Of a DNA stretch of 6,296 bases, positions 4,240 through 6,296 are shown in pieces. The translations under genes and the position numbers were made by a program. The notes beneath the pieces are model-generated. The model was not told the origin of the DNA. It made no database searches and was given only the letters and a program-made list of their open reading frames with translations. The DNA is from an uncultured Solirubrobacteraceae bacterium (lineage in GTDB: Bacteria; Actinomycetota; Thermoleophilia; Solirubrobacterales; Solirubrobacteraceae), in NCBI GenBank assembly GCA_955652345.1, contig CATPBV010000031.1:1-6296 (forward strand). The letters are read 5' to 3'. Every line of letters begins with the position of its first letter. Position 1 is the stretch's first letter.

Positions 4240-6296
4240 ATGAGCCGTCGAGAACGACACAGGCGCAGGACGCGCAATCGCGGTCATCCTCTGAGGAGGG
4301 TGATCACCGTCGCGGCGCTGCTCGCGGTCTGTGGTGCGGTGATCGGCGCGCTCGCGGCCGTTGGTTGGGTCGTCGCGGTCGCCCAATCAGCACCCAACCT
4401 AAGCGAGCTCACGCCGCGCTACCCCCATCCGCCTACCGAGATCTTCGCCTCCGACGGCACGCTCCTCGGATATGTCCAATCAGACACCGTGTTCAGCTAC
4501 GTGCCGGGCAACGTGATTCCGCAACGCATGAAGGAGGCCATCGTCGCGATCGAGGACCGTCGCTTCTGGCAACACGGCGCGCTCGACTACCAGGGAATAC
4601 TGCGCGCCGGAATCAAGGACGTGTTCTCGGGTGGGACCGGGATCCAGGGCGCATCGACGTTGACGATGCAGCTCGTCGACAACGTCTACATGCCCGCGCG
4701 GTTCAGGGGACCACGCGGCCTCACATTGACGGCCTTGCAGTACAAGATCACCCAGGCGAAGCTTGCGATCCAGCTGGCCAAGCTTCACAGCAAGGAGTGG
4801 ATCCTCGACAACTACATAAACGACGTGCCGTTCGGCAACGTCAACGGTGAGAACGCCGTCGGCGTGGGCGCCGCCGCGTGGAGCTTCTTCGACAAGCCCG
4901 TGTGGAAGCTCAACCTCGCCCAGATGTCGCTGCTGGCCGGGCTTCCGCAATCGCCGTCGTTCTACAACCCGTTCCACAACCCGAACGGCGCCAAGCAACG
5001 CCGCCATGCCGTGCTGCAGGCGATGGTCAGCTCGCACTACATCTCGCAGGCTCTCGCCGACGCGGTCGACCAGCAGCCGCTCCAGCTGAGAACCAACAGC
5101 ACGTACCTCGCCCACCAGGAGCCGTTCGTCTTCGACTACGTGCTCCAGCAGCTCGCCTATAAGTTCTGCCCGCGGCACCCCGACCCGCTCAAGTGCTCAC
5201 CGGTCAAGAACGGCGGGTTGAAGGTCTACACCACGATCAACCTGCGGATGCAGGATCTGGCGCGTGCCGCGATCCTGGCGCATCAGGGCGGGACGATCCT
5301 CAAGAACCAGCCAGGCGCGGCGCTCGCGACCGTAGATCCGAGCAACGGCCACATTCTCGCGCTCGCGCAATCCGCGCCATATGGCGCACACAAGCTGACG
5401 CAGACGAACTTCGACTATCCGGTGAACGCCCATCGCCAGCCGGGTTCGTCGTTCAAGGTGTTCGCGCTGATGACGCTGATCCACGCCTATAACGGCGACC
5501 CGAGCCAGACGTATTACACGTCCCAATTCCTCCCGGCCGGATGGCTTCCCGCAGATCCGACCTGGAGCGTCCACACTGCGGAGGGGAGCTACGCCGGTCG
5601 CATCAACCTAACCCAGGCGACGATCGCCTCCGACAACACCGTCTTTGTTCAGCTCGCGGCGGACCTTGGGTGGGCCAAGATCGACCAGATCGCGCATGCG
5701 ATGGGCATCACCTCATATCTCGCGGGCAACCCGTCCGAGGTCATCGGCGGTATTTCTCCGGGCGTGACGCCGCTCGAGATGGCCGACGGGTACGCAACCA
5801 TCGCGAGCGGCGGGACGCACATCCCGGCAACGATCCTCGACCACATCGTGCTCCCGGACGGGAAGACCGTGAGCTACGGCAACCTTCCGCGCACCAGGGT
5901 CTTCACGGACGGCGAGACCGCCGCCGCGATCAACATTCTCAAGCAGGTGATCACGGGCGGAACCGGCTCCCCGTATACGTACTACGGGTGTCCTGCGGCG
6001 GGCAAGACCGGCACCGCAAACAACGAGGACAACGCCTGGTTCGTGGGGTTCACTCCCAAGCTCTCAACCGCCGTGTGGGTCGGATATCCACAAGGCAACA
6101 TCACCATGGCGGGTCGGGTTGGGAGCGGGTTCGGGGGCCCCACTGCTGGCCCGATCTGGCACGACTTCATGGCGAAGGCGAGCGGCGGGTACTGCGGCGA
6201 CTGGCCAGCGCCGACGACCGCATGGTCAGGCGTCCCCTTCGTCGGCCCGCATTCCACCGCCAAGGCCCCGCCGCCGCCGAAGAAGAAGGACAAGCA
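4240..6296 (+). CDS. Class A (bifunctional) penicillin-binding protein, copy B, 3' end outside window
   Basis: From ATG 4240 there are 685 open codons with no stop. The architecture is the same as copy A: basic tail (1-20), membrane segment (about 21-48), GT51 domain (about 64-285) and transpeptidase domain (about 327-650). A Pro/Lys linker (KAPPPPKKKDK) follows, at the end of which the window stops. Catalytic E105 sits in EDRRFWQH, motif 2 is GASTLTMQLVDN, and Gln172 again replaces the usual motif 3 Glu. Transpeptidase residues are S403-S-F-K406 (with the canonical preceding Pro-Gly), S464-D-N466 and K589-T-G. The cysteine pairs of copy A are conserved. The loop after SDN is short, as in typical class A enzymes, so the extra residues in copy A are probably an insertion there. 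The start is chosen by homology with copy A. An in-frame TGA at 4123 bounds any extension, and GTG 4216 is the nearest alternative. No Shine-Dalgarno sequence is visible. The missing part is likely a low-complexity tail like that of copy A. Confidence 0.94.
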   Translation, partial: MSRRERHRRRTRNRGHPLRRVITVAALLAVCGAVIGALAAVGWVVAVAQSAPNLSELTPRYPHPPTEIFASDGTLLGYVQSDTVFSYVPGNVIPQRMKEAIVAIEDRRFWQHGALDYQGILRAGIKDVFSGGTGIQGASTLTMQLVDNVYMPARFRGPRGLTLTALQYKITQAKLAIQLAKLHSKEWILDNYINDVPFGNVNGENAVGVGAAAWSFFDKPVWKLNLAQMSLLAGLPQSPSFYNPFHNPNGAKQRRHAVLQAMVSSHYISQALADAVDQQPLQLRTNSTYLAHQEPFVFDYVLQQLAYKFCPRHPDPLKCSPVKNGGLKVYTTINLRMQDLARAAILAHQGGTILKNQPGAALATVDPSNGHILALAQSAPYGAHKLTQTNFDYPVNAHRQPGSSFKVFALMTLIHAYNGDPSQTYYTSQFLPAGWLPADPTWSVHTAEGSYAGRINLTQATIASDNTVFVQLAADLGWAKIDQIAHAMGITSYLAGNPSEVIGGISPGVTPLEMADGYATIASGGTHIPATILDHIVLPDGKTVSYGNLPRTRVFTDGETAAAINILKQVITGGTGSPYTYYGCPAAGKTGTANNEDNAWFVGFTPKLSTAVWVGYPQGNITMAGRVGSGFGGPTAGPIWHDFMAKASGGYCGDWPAPTTAWSGVPFVGPHSTAKAPPPPKKKDK

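Larger units (their letters stand above)
1764..6296 (+). repeat. Tandem duplication: two PBP units at an offset of about 2422 bases
   Basis: Unit 1 begins at about 1764 and unit 2 at about 4187, where both read tcgggccggga. Homology then runs through the leader, the palindrome and the whole visible coding region. Upstream of these points the two copies are not detectably alike. Start codons are at 1818 and 4240. The offset stays at 2422 bases through the glycosyltransferase region and then shifts because of small in-frame indels in the transpeptidase part. Unit 2 leaves the window before its C-terminal end, so whether more copies follow cannot be seen. Confidence 0.95.

Noticed and set aside
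4291..4302. Strong Shine-Dalgarno-like AGGAGGGTGATC inside PBP copy B
   Set aside because: It encodes the Arg-Arg-Val-Ile before the membrane segment; no start codon lies at proper spacing in copy B, and starting there would remove the basic tail shared by both copies.
1..6296. tRNA, rRNA, CRISPR array, insertion sequence or phage genes
   Set aside because: No cloverleaf-like sequence, regular short direct repeats, transposase or integrase motifs were seen.

Overview
This is a 6.3-kb window of high-GC DNA, probably actinobacterial. The closest impression is the class Thermoleophilia (Solirubrobacterales/Gaiellales-like). That placement is an inference from base composition and from the look of the penicillin-binding proteins; no marker gene is present to settle it.

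Layout. Bases 1-813 (minus strand) are the 5' 271 codons of a CPBP-family intramembrane protease whose 3' end lies outside the window. A 188-base gap (814-1001) follows. It holds a long inverted repeat, 820-846 against 955-981. Read as + strand RNA, this pairs continuously over 27 bp, with all five non-Watson-Crick positions being G-U. Bases 1002-1697 (minus) encode a HAD-superfamily hydrolase. A divergent region of about 120 bases (1698-1817) leads to two tandem + strand genes for class A penicillin-binding proteins (GT51 glycosyltransferase plus transpeptidase): copy A at 1818-4064, complete, 748 aa, and copy B at 4240-6296, 685 residues visible and running off the right edge.

The two PBP genes are a tandem duplication at an offset of about 2422 bases. 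The duplicated unit includes about 54 bases of leader containing a conserved palindrome. Divergence is uneven: by hand alignment the glycosyltransferase half is about 93% identical in protein and the transpeptidase half roughly 80%. Two nucleotide tracts are about 98-99% identical within surroundings of about 85%, which points to gene conversion between the copies. Both copies keep the transpeptidase motifs SxxK, SxN and KTG and the first catalytic Glu of GT51. Both carry Gln where the second conserved GT51 Glu normally sits.

How the genes relate. The PBPs act outside the membrane in peptidoglycan polymerisation and cross-linking. The protease and the HAD hydrolase lie on the opposite strand and show no sequence link to cell-wall work beyond proximity. 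The most unusual items are the structured-RNA candidate at 820-981 and the mosaic conversion pattern in the PBP pair.
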